NCBI RefSeq assembly: GCF_900101785.1
Contig: NZ_LT629688.1
Coordinates: 682,001 to 746,000 of the forward strand
Source of the DNA: Auraticoccus monumenti
Lineage (GTDB): Bacteria; Actinomycetota; Actinomycetes; Propionibacteriales; Propionibacteriaceae
Length of the DNA: 64,000 bases
Direction of reading: 5' to 3'
Each line of letters starts with the position of its first letter. Position 1 is the stretch's first letter. Shown in pieces: positions 16,115 to 24,722 of this stretch. Below the pieces are notes generated by a model that saw nothing but the letters and a program-made list of their open reading frames with translations, did not search any database and was not told the origin of the DNA. The translations under genes and the position numbers were made by a program.

Positions 16115-17754
16115 CGGGTGCTCCCGTCGGCGGGACGTCCGGCAGCACGGTCCGGGGCGCCGGTCCGGCCGGTGGCGCCCAGCCGCCCGCTCCGCACCAT
16201 CAGCAGCAGCACGCCCCCGAGCAGCACCACAGGCACCAGTCCCGCGAACACCGGGGTGAACGCCCCGGCGTAGGCGGCGGCGACCTGGCCGGCCACCTCG
16301 GGCGGCAGACCCGCGACCTGCTCCGGGGTCAGCCGGGCGGCCCCGACGTCAGGGGCCCGCTGGGCCAGCTGGCCCTGCAGCCGGGCGGTGAAGACGCTGC
16401 CGACCACGGCCGTCCCCGCCAGCACGCCGACCTCGCGGAAGAAGCCGTTGACCGCCGTCACCGTGCCCACCTCCCGGTCCGGGGCGGCGTCCTGCACCAG
16501 CACCACGAGGACGTCCCAGGAGCAGCCGATCCCGACCCCGAGCAGGAACAGGTAGCCCCCGGTGAGGACGAGGGAGGAGCCGGGGGTGAGGCCGGCCATC
16601 AGGGCCAGCGCGGTGGCGCAGAGCAGCGCGCCGAGGACCGGGAGCCCGCGGGCCCGACCGGTGCGGGCCACCACCTGGGCGGCGACCACGGTGGCCAGAC
16701 CGAGCCCGGTGACCAGGGCCAGCATCACCAGACCGGCGCGGACCGGGGACAGCCCGCCCACCATCTGCAGGTAGGTGGGCAGGTAGCTGATGGTGCCGAA
16801 CATGGCCACCGCCACCAGCGCACCGGCGGCCACGGCCAGGGCGACCGTCCGGTCGGTGAGCAGGTGCAGCGGGATCAGCGGTTCGGTGGCCCGCCGCTCG
16901 ACCAGCACGAACGCCACCGTGCCACCGACCGCCGCCACCAGCAGCAGGCCGACGACCCCGGGAGCCCACCCTCCCGTCCCTCCGGAGACCAGCAGCACCG
17001 CCGCCGTGGTGGCCAGGGACAGGGTGACCACCCCGGTCACGTCCAGCGGACCGTGGCGGCGCGGGCGTCCGCGCGGCAGCAGCAGCGCCGAGCCGACCAG
17101 CGCGAACAGGCCGACGGGCACGTTCATCCAGAAGGCCCAGCGCCAGCCGACGGTCTCGGTCAGCCAGCCGCCCAGCAGCGGTCCGAGCAGGGCGCCCAGT
17201 GCGAACGCCGCCCCCACCCCGCTCATCACCGGGGCCCGGCGCCGCACCGGGACCAGGTCGGCCACCAGGGCCTGCACCAGGACCAGCAACCCGCCCCCGC
17301 CCACGCCCTGCACCGCGCGCGCCGCGATCAGCCACTCCATGGTGGGGGCCAGCCCGCCCAGCACCGAGCCGAGCAGCAGCACGGCCACCGAGACCAGGAA
17401 GACCGGACGCCGCCCGAGCAGGTCGCCCAGGCGACCTGCCACCGGCATGGCCACCGTCCCGGCGAGCACGTAGCCGGTGTTCACCCAGAGCAGCCGGTCC
17501 AGGCCCTCCAGCTCCCCCACCACGGTGGGCAGGGCGGTGGCCAGGACCGACTGGTTCAGCTCGCCCAGCAGCAGTGCGGAGGCCGGGGCGGACAGCACCA
17601 GCAGCAGCCGGCGCCGCGACGGTGAGGACCCGGCACCCGTGGGCTCGGCACCCGCCGGGTCGGCCCCCGCCGCGGCGGCGGTGGCGGCGACCGCCGACGG
17701 GCTCGCGTCGTCGGGGGGCGGGGGCACCTTCGGACGGTACCCACGGGCGGCCAC
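16111..17754 (-). CDS. MFS transporter, DHA2 (14-span) drug exporter type
   Basis: This 547-residue protein shows the 14-segment pattern of EmrB/QacA exporters. The first span follows the basic SRRRLLLVLSAPASALLLGELNQSVLATALPTVVGEL stretch; loop motif GRLGDLLGRRPVF follows span 2, and motif C-like GPLLGGWL comes in span 5. The N-terminal 45 residues are Pro/Ala-rich and cytoplasmic. It leads an operon with two glycosyltransferases, so a glycosylated lipid or metabolite is a plausible substrate. That is inference from context. Confidence 0.88.
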   Translation of the reverse strand: MAARGYRPKVPPPPDDASPSAVAATAAAAGADPAGAEPTGAGSSPSRRRLLLVLSAPASALLLGELNQSVLATALPTVVGELEGLDRLLWVNTGYVLAGTVAMPVAGRLGDLLGRRPVFLVSVAVLLLGSVLGGLAPTMEWLIAARAVQGVGGGGLLVLVQALVADLVPVRRRAPVMSGVGAAFALGALLGPLLGGWLTETVGWRWAFWMNVPVGLFALVGSALLLPRGRPRRHGPLDVTGVVTLSLATTAAVLLVSGGTGGWAPGVVGLLLVAAVGGTVAFVLVERRATEPLIPLHLLTDRTVALAVAAGALVAVAMFGTISYLPTYLQMVGGLSPVRAGLVMLALVTGLGLATVVAAQVVARTGRARGLPVLGALLCATALALMAGLTPGSSLVLTGGYLFLLGVGIGCSWDVLVVLVQDAAPDREVGTVTAVNGFFREVGVLAGTAVVGSVFTARLQGQLAQRAPDVGAARLTPEQVAGLPPEVAGQVAAAYAGAFTPVFAGLVPVVLLGGVLLLMVRSGRLGATGRTGAPDRAAGRPADGSTR

Positions 17755-17808
17755 CTCACCCGTGCCGCGGCGCCCGTCCTGGGAGAGGGCCCGGCTCCCG
17801 GCCGGCCC

Positions 17809-18540
17809 TCAGCTGACGAGCTCGGCCACCGCACCGGTGACGAGGGCGTGCAACTCCTCGGCGGGTCGGCTGAGCATCGACTTCACCAGGCGGGTGCTCT
17901 CGTCGGCCAGCACCTCGAAGGCGCCGCTCACCACGCCGTCGTAGGCCTGCGCCACCACGTCGGCCGGCGTGCTCTTGGGGCCGGGCTGGTGCGTGGACAT
18001 CGGGGTGTCCACCAACCCGACGAAGAGACCGGTCACCGTCGTCCCCTGGGCGGCGAGCTCGAACCGGAGCGCGTTGGTCGCCGACCACATGGCGGCCTTG
18101 GAGGCCGCGTAGGCGCTGGGCACCGGCGCCCAGACGGCGAGGGAGAGCACGTTGAGCAGCGCCCCTCCGCCGTGCGCGGCGAGGACGGGGGCGAAGGCCC
18201 GGACCACCCTCAGGTTCCCGTACACGTTGGTCTCGAAGATGCGCCGCATCTCCTCCTCGTCCCCCGCGAGGAGCGAGCGGTCCTCCGGCGGGGCCACGGC
18301 GGCGTTGTTCACCACGAGGTCGACGTCGGAGGCCTCCTGCGCCGCCGCCGTGACGCCGGCCGGGTCGAGCAGGTCGAGCGCCAGCGGCACGACCCTGTCG
18401 TCGTCCCAGCTGCGCGGCGAGCGGGCCGCGGCGTAGACCCGGCGCGCTCCCCGCTCCAGCGCCTGACCCACGAACTGCGCTCCCAGCCCGCCGTTCGCGC
18501 CGGTCACCAGCACCGTCCGGCCGTCCAGTCGTCCCGTCAT
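17809..18540 (-). CDS. SDR family oxidoreductase
   Basis: This 243-residue classical SDR starts at ATG 18540, with VLVTGANGGLGAQFVGQAL for cofactor binding, VVNNAAVAP, LNVLSLAVWAPVPSAYAASKAAMWS with the Ser-Tyr-Lys catalytic set, and FVGLVDTPMS. It is divergent from a tetR-family gene with two inverted repeats in the 89-bp gap, so it is the regulator's likely target. Substrate unknown. Confidence 0.88.
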   Translation of the reverse strand: MTGRLDGRTVLVTGANGGLGAQFVGQALERGARRVYAAARSPRSWDDDRVVPLALDLLDPAGVTAAAQEASDVDLVVNNAAVAPPEDRSLLAGDEEEMRRIFETNVYGNLRVVRAFAPVLAAHGGGALLNVLSLAVWAPVPSAYAASKAAMWSATNALRFELAAQGTTVTGLFVGLVDTPMSTHQPGPKSTPADVVAQAYDGVVSGAFEVLADESTRLVKSMLSRPAEELHALVTGAVAELVS

Positions 18541-18563
18541 CGTCACTCCTGTACCTTGATCCA

Positions 18564-18606
18564 AGTGGGGAGTTCCCCCACTTCGAATATATGGGGACTG
18601 TCCCCA
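18564..18606. promoter_or_regulatory. Paired inverted repeats, likely TetR operators
   Basis: Two dyads share the half-site GTGGGGA. AGTGGGG-N5-CCCCACT spans 18564-18582 and TGGGGAC-T-GTCCCCA spans 18592-18606. They lie 28 bp centre to centre between the divergent SDR and TetR genes and flank an AT-rich GAATATAT. This fits autoregulation and control of the SDR by the TetR protein. Confidence 0.65.
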
Positions 18607-18629
18607 CATAGCAACCGAGGGGGGCGACC

Positions 18630-19238
18630 ATGTCGGGAGCACCGGCCCGTCCGCTGCGCGCGGACGCCCGTCGCAACCGCGAGGCGATCCTGCGGGCAGC
18701 GCGCGCGACCTTCGCCGCGCAGGGGATCTTCGCCCCCACCGACCGCATCGCCGCCGAGGCAGGCGTGGGCAACGCGACGCTCTACCGCAACTTCCCGACC
18801 CGGGAGGACCTGCTCGCTGCGGTCATCGACGAGAGCGTCCGCGACGCCCTGGCGGCCTCGGAGACGCTGGAGCGCGACCTGCCACCGGGCGCGGCGCTGC
18901 AGGAGTGGCTGTTCCAGCTGGTCTGGCAGCTGCGCAGCTGGCAGGACCTCCCGACCGGGATCGCCACCGCCATCTCCCACGACGACTCCCCTGTGCAGGA
19001 CATCTGCACCCGTCTCACCGCCCGCACCTCCCAGCTCCTCGAGCGGGCCCAGCGGGACGGCGCCGCTCGCGACGTGCCGGCCCGGTCGGTCTTCGAGCTG
19101 GTCACCGCGGTGTCCTGGGCGGTGGACCGGTTCGCCGACGACGAGGAGCGCGCCCGCGAACGGGTCGCCCTGGCGACCGCCGGGGTGTTCGTCGTCGGGT
19201 CGCCGGAGCCCGCCGCAGCGGGCCACGGCGGCGGCTGA
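18630..19238 (+). CDS. TetR/AcrR family transcriptional regulator
   Basis: This 202-residue regulator has an N-terminal HTH in residues 10-60 (NREAILRAARATFAAQGIF, DRIAAEAGVGNATLYRNFPTREDLL). The C-terminal helices (WLFQLVWQLRSWQDLPTGIA) are of the SbtR-like class that often accompanies SDR targets. The ATG at 18630 follows GAGGGGGGCGACC. The 19239-19366 gap to the convergent metacaspase gene holds nothing I recognise. Confidence 0.88.
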   Translation: MSGAPARPLRADARRNREAILRAARATFAAQGIFAPTDRIAAEAGVGNATLYRNFPTREDLLAAVIDESVRDALAASETLERDLPPGAALQEWLFQLVWQLRSWQDLPTGIATAISHDDSPVQDICTRLTARTSQLLERAQRDGAARDVPARSVFELVTAVSWAVDRFADDEERARERVALATAGVFVVGSPEPAAAGHGGG

Positions 19239-19366
19239 CCCTCGAGGCCCTCGACGTCGACCGCAGGTGCCGGACCGCTCCAAGACCTCAGCCGCCAGGG
19301 TGGGCCTCGGGCGACTCGAGCTGGCGCCCGGGGTCACCCGCGGGGCTGGGGCCCGGCAACGGGCAC

Positions 19367-20701
19367 CTAGAAGGCGAAGGGTCGCTCGACCACGCGTGCG
19401 GCCGCGCCGCGGGAGCCGTAGCTGTTGAGCTGCGGCGTGGCCGTGGGGATGGCCCGGGCCCGCAGCGCGCGGGCCAGGTCGTCGTAGGAGCCGGCGAACG
19501 AGCCGCCGGACCAGATCGCGCTGAGGTTGTAGGTGAAGGCTGACAGCGGGTTGCCGGCGGGGGTCACCTGGTGGTCCGCGCAGGCGGAGAGGGCGGTGAC
19601 CGTGCACGACACCGGTTGGTCGTCGGGCACCGTGCAGGCGGCCGACCGGACGGCGTCGTAGAGCTGCTTGTGGGTGCTGTAGACCTGCCCGCCCTCGATG
19701 AGCTTGCCCTGCCCGGCCCGGCTCTCGGCGAGCAGGCCGCCGAAGAGGTCAGCCACCTCCTCGTCCCGTCCGGCCTCCCCCACCGGCGCAGCGGCCGGTT
19801 CCGGCGCCTCGCCCTCCAGCGCCGCCGCCAGCGAGGACGAGCTGATCGGCGTGACGTCCTGATCGCTCAGGCTCCCCGCCGTCCGCCCCGTGCCGGGCGT
19901 GGTGAGGGCGAGCGCGGACCTCACCTCCTGGGCGTGGTCGGCGGCCACCTCGGCGACGAGCTCCTTGGTGGCCGTCCCCGAGTGGCAGCTGTCGAAGACG
20001 ACGTGGGCCCGGACCCCCTCGCCCAGACCGCGCAGCAGGGCGTAGAGCTCGTCGTCGACCAGCATCCGGTCGTAGAAGCACGTGGTCTCGTCCAAGAGGT
20101 CCTGCTCCACGTCCCCGGACTCGTTGTCGATCTGGCTGCCGTGCCCGGAGAAGGTCAGCAGCAGCGCGTCCCCGGCCTGGAGGTTGTGGGAGGCGTCGGA
20201 CAGCAGCCCGTAGAGCGCGCTGGTGGTCGCCTCCGCGTCGACCAGCACACAGGCGTCGTAGCCCAGCTGCTGGGAGATCTGGGCCATGGCCCGGGCGTCG
20301 TTGGCGCAGGAGGGCAGCGCCAGGTCAGAGCCGTAGTGGGCCGGGTCCACCCGGTCGACGCCGATGTGGATGCCGATGCCGACCGGCGGGCGCACCAGGG
20401 TACCGGCGAACAGCGCGTCCAGCTGGGAGAGCGTCTGGTGCCCGACGATGCCGTCAGCCACCAGCCCGTACTCCCGCTGGAAGGCGTCCACCGCGGCGAA
20501 CGTCCGCGGCCCGAAGTAGCCGTCGACGTCGTTGCCGGTCAGGTAGCCGGCGTTGAGGGCGCTGAGCCCCTCCTGGACCGCCACCACGGCACCGCGGTGG
20601 GTCTCCCCGCGGCTGATGGGGCGCCGGTTCTCGTGGGCGGCGGCCAGCCGGTCGCGGGTGCTCGGCGTGGCGACGTGGGTGAAGCGGTGGGACTGGAACA
20701 T
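19367..20701 (-). CDS. Caspase-family peptidase (C14) with N-terminal peptidoglycan-binding-like domain
   Basis: This 444-residue protein has no signal peptide. Residues 30-95 form a peptidoglycan-binding-like fold (GAVVAVQEGLSALNAG, DGYFGPRTFAAVDAFQREYGL, DGIVGHQTLSQL). Residues 108 onward form the caspase domain: GIHIGVDRVDP, CANDARAMAQISQQLGY, the catalytic His187 in LTFSGHGSQ, and Cys239 in VVFDSCHSG. The QID and EQDLLDETTCFYD stretch matches the metacaspase p20 pattern. An acidic linker (about residues 295-335) precedes a C-terminal part that contains ALSACADHQ. It ends a three-gene operon (GGAGGAG before the ATG at 20701). Confidence 0.9.
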   Translation of the reverse strand: MFQSHRFTHVATPSTRDRLAAAHENRRPISRGETHRGAVVAVQEGLSALNAGYLTGNDVDGYFGPRTFAAVDAFQREYGLVADGIVGHQTLSQLDALFAGTLVRPPVGIGIHIGVDRVDPAHYGSDLALPSCANDARAMAQISQQLGYDACVLVDAEATTSALYGLLSDASHNLQAGDALLLTFSGHGSQIDNESGDVEQDLLDETTCFYDRMLVDDELYALLRGLGEGVRAHVVFDSCHSGTATKELVAEVAADHAQEVRSALALTTPGTGRTAGSLSDQDVTPISSSSLAAALEGEAPEPAAAPVGEAGRDEEVADLFGGLLAESRAGQGKLIEGGQVYSTHKQLYDAVRSAACTVPDDQPVSCTVTALSACADHQVTPAGNPLSAFTYNLSAIWSGGSFAGSYDDLARALRARAIPTATPQLNSYGSRGAAARVVERPFAF

Positions 20702-20720
20702 CAGGACTCCTCCCGGCGCG

Positions 20721-22085
20721 TCACGGCGCCCAGGTGTAGGTGGGGCTGGGGTTGGGCGACAGGGGGACCACGGTGCAGCCGAGGCCGACCAGGAAGGCCC
20801 CCTGGGTCGTGGGTGGTGGCGTGGCCGGGGGGCCCGACGGTCCAGCCAGCAGGGCCTCGGTGACCCACAGCCGACGCTGCCGGGCGACCGGGTCGAGCAG
20901 CTGGACGTGCCCCAGGACGAGGGCCCGACGCCCTGGTTCGGCGATCTCCAGCGTCGGCAGCCGCCGTGGCACGGTGACGGCCTTGGTCACCGCCGCCGGG
21001 CGCAGCGTGGTCGCGGCGAGCCTGGTCACCGGGGACCGGGGACGCAGCACCACCGGCGCCAGCCCACCGGGAGCGAGGACGACACGACCGGGCTTCGTCG
21101 GGGCACGCGGGCGGCCGGGCGGCGGCGCGGGTGCCGGCTCGACGACCCGGGAGGCCACCGCCAGCTCCACGACCTCGACCAGGTAGGCACGGGCCGCGTA
21201 GGCGGGGACGCTGCCCGCGCGACCGTCACCGGCCGAGGCCTGCTCGCCGTCGCGCAGCCGCCAGTCCCGCGCCGCGTACTGCTCCACGGTGAACCACGAG
21301 CGGTGCAGCGAGAGGACCACGAAACGGAGCCGGACCTCCCCGACGCGGTTGGCCCACCAGGCGTCCCAGGTGTCGCGGGGGGCCTCCGGGGGCAGGGCGC
21401 GGTCGAGCTCGTCCAGGGTCGCCCGTCCCTCCAGCCAGGTGGTCGGATCCACCGCCGACAGCGGGGTGAACCCGGTCGGGGCGAAGCTGTGGTCGGCGGT
21501 GGTAGGAAGCAGGTCCTCGTGCAGGGCGAGGCGTTCCCGCTCGGCCACCGCCCGGGTGGAGCGCAGCCCCAGCCGCAGCACGGTGGCCAGGGCGGACTCG
21601 ACCGCGGCCTTGTCCCCGGCCACCACCCACTCCGCCAGCACCGCGGTCAGCTCGGCCGCGCCGGCTCCCTGCTCCAGCATCGTGGTGTGCAGCGCCCGGT
21701 ACTCCTGGTAGCGGTTGAAGGTGGCCGACGGCACCGGGAACCCACCCTGACCGTCGGTGAACAGCACCGCCCGGGCCGCCGCGAGCTCGGCGTCCTCCAG
21801 CTCGGACCAGCTGCGGGTGGCGAACTCCATCCGCTCGAGCAGCCGCCGGTGCCTGCTCCACAGCGGCCCTCCGGCACCGGCCACCCGCGCCGGGGCACCC
21901 AGGCCCACCTCGCCGTTGGTCAGCTGGGCGAACTCCCAGGCCCGTTGCAGGTCGGTCATGGACCTCGGCGAGGCGAAGTCGGCCAGCACCAGCGGCACGG
22001 GGAGCTCGGGACAGGCCAGGAAGCCCTCACCGGCGACCTGGGAGTGCACCCAGGCGGCCAGCGCGACGTGCAGTCCGCTCTGCAT
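20721..22085 (-). CDS. Uncharacterised protein in the metacaspase operon
   Basis: This 454-residue protein is not recognised. It begins MQSGLHVALAAWVHSQVAGEG. Its N-terminal 300 residues are mostly helical by composition, with many Trp/Arg positions (WSRHRRLLERMEFATRSW, WWANRVGEVRLRF). The C-terminal third is rich in Pro, Val and Arg with several VVLxPxxL strands, and seems to be a separate beta-rich domain. No signal peptide or membrane span is evident. It starts 6 bp after the 527-residue gene and ends 19 bp before the metacaspase gene, so the three are one transcript. It could be a substrate, adaptor or sensor for the protease. Confidence 0.75.
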   Translation of the reverse strand: MQSGLHVALAAWVHSQVAGEGFLACPELPVPLVLADFASPRSMTDLQRAWEFAQLTNGEVGLGAPARVAGAGGPLWSRHRRLLERMEFATRSWSELEDAELAAARAVLFTDGQGGFPVPSATFNRYQEYRALHTTMLEQGAGAAELTAVLAEWVVAGDKAAVESALATVLRLGLRSTRAVAERERLALHEDLLPTTADHSFAPTGFTPLSAVDPTTWLEGRATLDELDRALPPEAPRDTWDAWWANRVGEVRLRFVVLSLHRSWFTVEQYAARDWRLRDGEQASAGDGRAGSVPAYAARAYLVEVVELAVASRVVEPAPAPPPGRPRAPTKPGRVVLAPGGLAPVVLRPRSPVTRLAATTLRPAAVTKAVTVPRRLPTLEIAEPGRRALVLGHVQLLDPVARQRRLWVTEALLAGPSGPPATPPPTTQGAFLVGLGCTVVPLSPNPSPTYTWAP

Positions 22086-22091
22086 CGCCCC

Positions 22092-23675
22092 TCAGATCCA
22101 GGCGGTGACGTCGGGGTTCGGGTCGGCGGCCTTGTCGATGAGGGCCGACATGAAGCCGACGAGCTGCAACCCGTGCACGGTGATCGAGCTGGTGTCGATC
22201 TGCAAGTTCGACTCGTCCTCGCGGTTGGTCTGCTGGTACTTGCCGCCGATGCAGAAGGGCCCGATGCCGATGACGCCGCCACCCTCGGTCTGGGACTGCA
22301 CCGACTTCATGAAGCTGGCGAACGCCGAGGAGTAGATGGTGAGGTCGCGGACGAACAGCGCCTTCGTGGCGTAGCCGATCATCGCGCCCTCCGGCGGCTT
22401 CCCCCCGTCGGAGTGCACCGGGCCGTGGTCGTCGACGAACTCGGTGGTGGGGCGCCAGCCCCGGGAGGAGAAGAACCCGGGGTTGAAGGCAGGGCGGGAG
22501 ATCTCGACGGTGGTGTAGTCGAAACGCATCCCGAAGTCGTCGGCCGCCACCTCGCACTGGTGCTCCTGCACGCTGTGGCCACCACGGGCACCGACGCTGA
22601 CGATGCCGAGGCTGAAGGCCACCCCGCCGGAACCGGAGCGGCTGCTGGAGGAGGAGCTGGTGCGGCGGGAGATCGAGCGCTCGTGGTACTCCGACCAGCC
22701 GTCGGAGCGGGCGAAGGCACCGGGCAGGACCGTGGCGGGGAAGAAGGGGTAGCCGAACTGGCCGGTGGTGTTGTTGTTGATCTCGTCGAGGCTCTCCAGC
22801 AGCCGCGTCTTCCACGCCACCATCGAGGAGCCGAGGATGTGGTTCAGGGTGGCCTGGGCGCGCTCGACGTCGAGCTTGTAGCCGCTGGCCTCCCAGCCCC
22901 GCAGCGCCTCCGTGGCCCGGCGGCGGTAGATGCCGCCCGAGCGCTGCCACTCCACCAGGTCCTGCGCACTGCCCCCGTTGGAGCGGGCGAGCCGGGAGGC
23001 GTAGTCGGTGACCGCGTTGTCGTAGGCGCTGCGCTTCGCCTTGTAGGCCGTCATGGCGCGGCTGTCGCGCGACTCCTGCGTCTTCTCACCGGTGAGGAAG
23101 TCCTCGACCTCCACCGTCTCCATCAGCAGCGAGCGCATCCGCTCCACGATGGCCTGCTGCGCCTCGGTCAGCTCCTCGTCGGCCACCTCGCAACGGCGCA
23201 GGGTGTCCTCGTACAGCTCGCTCAGCCGGGCCCCGGACTGGCCGTAGACCACCGAGACGTGCTTGTACTTGCGGCCCCCGGCCGAGGCGGTCCAGCGCGA
23301 GTCGGCGGCGCTGGGGACGGGCAGCGGGATGAAGTCCACCAGCCTCGACCACTGCTCCCAGGTGCCCAGCAGGTGCTGCTGGTACATCAGCTTGGCCTGC
23401 TCGACGGCCGCCTCCCGGCTGAGCCCGCCCTCGGTGCCCTCCTGCGGGGGACCCATCAGGGTCTCCACCAGCTCCTTGAAGTAGGGCAGCGTCAGCGGTG
23501 TCGGTCCGGAGAAGGGTCCGGCGATGGCGAAGTCGAAGGCGCTCGGGTCGAAGGGGATCCCCGGTTGGATCCAGTTGAGCATCACGTTGTCCGGCAGCGG
23601 CAGCTCCGCGCTGCCTCCGGTCAGGCCGTCGTAGAGGGCGTCGACGACCTTGCCCATCAGCTCTTTCACGTCCAT
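22092..23675 (-). CDS. Uncharacterised protein, first gene of the metacaspase operon
   Basis: This 527-residue protein starts at ATG 23675 with GGAGG 6 nt upstream. It has no signal peptide. The first 130 residues are Pro/Leu-rich (LPLPDNVMLNWIQPG). Residues 140-300 are charged and helical (SELYEDTLRRCEVADEEL), possibly coiled coil. Around residue 345 there is a run of six Ser between Arg residues (SRRTSS to SRSGSGG), which looks like a flexible, perhaps cleavable, linker. The C-terminal part has EISRPAFNPGFFSSRGW and the glycine-rich GGGVIGIGPFCIGGKYQ, followed by hydrophobic beta-like segments. I cannot name a family. Confidence 0.75.
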   Translation of the reverse strand: MDVKELMGKVVDALYDGLTGGSAELPLPDNVMLNWIQPGIPFDPSAFDFAIAGPFSGPTPLTLPYFKELVETLMGPPQEGTEGGLSREAAVEQAKLMYQQHLLGTWEQWSRLVDFIPLPVPSAADSRWTASAGGRKYKHVSVVYGQSGARLSELYEDTLRRCEVADEELTEAQQAIVERMRSLLMETVEVEDFLTGEKTQESRDSRAMTAYKAKRSAYDNAVTDYASRLARSNGGSAQDLVEWQRSGGIYRRRATEALRGWEASGYKLDVERAQATLNHILGSSMVAWKTRLLESLDEINNNTTGQFGYPFFPATVLPGAFARSDGWSEYHERSISRRTSSSSSSRSGSGGVAFSLGIVSVGARGGHSVQEHQCEVAADDFGMRFDYTTVEISRPAFNPGFFSSRGWRPTTEFVDDHGPVHSDGGKPPEGAMIGYATKALFVRDLTIYSSAFASFMKSVQSQTEGGGVIGIGPFCIGGKYQQTNREDESNLQIDTSSITVHGLQLVGFMSALIDKAADPNPDVTAWI

Positions 23676-23826
23676 GGGTGCCTCCTGCTCGCGCGTGGTA
23701 CCGACAGCCTCGGGCGTCGGGCGCCGGCACCGCATCCACCGGAGCAGGTGGAGCGGAGGAGGATCCCCACGGGGGAGGACGTCCCTCAGCTCCCCTCAAC
23801 CGTGGACGTCCCGGGCCGTGCGTGCC

Positions 23827-24468
23827 TCAGTCGATGGAGGCCCGCGCCACCAGCTCGACACGGCGGCGCAGTCCGAGCTTGCTCAGCACCGAGCGCACGT
23901 GGGTCTTCACGGTCGCCTCACCGATCACGAGGCGGGCAGCGATCTGGCGGTTGGTGAGCCCGACCATCATCAGCTCGGCGATCACCTGCTCCTTGGGCGT
24001 CAACCGGCTGGCCGGGGGCCCCGGCGCGGACACCGGCGGACGCCGCGGTCGCTGCTGCAGGCCGTGGAGCAGCAGCAGACCCGTCCGCGGCGTGCAGTAG
24101 GCCTCACCCGACATCACCACGCCGAGGCCGTGCACCAGCTCCACCAGCGGCTGGTCGGCGTCCACGAAGCCGGTCATGCCGGCCTCGGCGCACAGCAGGA
24201 CCTGGCGGGCGTGCTCGGCGGAGACGCCGACGCCCGTGCCCAGCCAGCGGGCGTTCGGTGCCACCCGGCTCACCGAGCGCACCACCCGGTCGGGCTGGTC
24301 GACGGCGAAGTCCAGCAGCACGAGATCGGGCGCCCGTCGCGCCGACGCACCCACGGCGTCCTCCAGGGTGCCGGCGTGGGCGGTCACCACCACGTCAGTC
24401 AGGGCGAGCGCGGCACCCAGGGCCTCGCGCCAGACGCGTACGGGTGCCACCAGGACGGCATCGACCAT
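23827..24468 (-). CDS. LuxR/NarL-type regulator with degenerate receiver
   Basis: This is a 213-residue protein from ATG 24468 (GGAGGGG upstream). The C-terminal HTH (LTPKEQVIAELMMVGLTNRQIAARLVIGEATVKTHVRSVLSKLGL) is a clear LuxR-type domain. The N-terminal 125 residues follow the receiver fold with a possible phospho-Asp in DLVLLDFAV. The acidic pair at the start is replaced (VDAVLVAPVRVWREAL), so normal phosphorylation is doubtful. It lies 151 bp upstream of the metacaspase operon on the same strand and may regulate it. The 23676-23826 gap shows no other gene. Confidence 0.8.
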   Translation of the reverse strand: MVDAVLVAPVRVWREALGAALALTDVVVTAHAGTLEDAVGASARRAPDLVLLDFAVDQPDRVVRSVSRVAPNARWLGTGVGVSAEHARQVLLCAEAGMTGFVDADQPLVELVHGLGVVMSGEAYCTPRTGLLLLHGLQQRPRRPPVSAPGPPASRLTPKEQVIAELMMVGLTNRQIAARLVIGEATVKTHVRSVLSKLGLRRRVELVARASID

Positions 24469-24722
24469 GGCCCCTCCGCGGCTGGGCGCCTCGGGCTGGA
24501 GCACCCAGACCGCCATTGTCCGCCTGTTGGTCGGGGTGAGCAAGGTCCGAGTGGCCCCAGCAGCTCCGCGGTCACGGCGACAGCTCACCGCGACAGCACG
24601 ACGACGACGGCGCGACCCTGCCGGGCAGGTCGCGGCGGGGTGGTCCTGCCGCCGGTGTAGCGTGACATTCAATATAAGGAAGCGGGGCCGCCGGCACCCG
24701 CCGCACCGAGAGCGAAACGCCC

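Noticed and set aside
20553..23957. A plus-strand open frame of 1134 codons antisense to the metacaspase operon
   Set aside because: The sense frames contain catalytic motifs and good ribosome sites; the antisense product is Gly/Arg/His/Val-rich with no recognisable domain.
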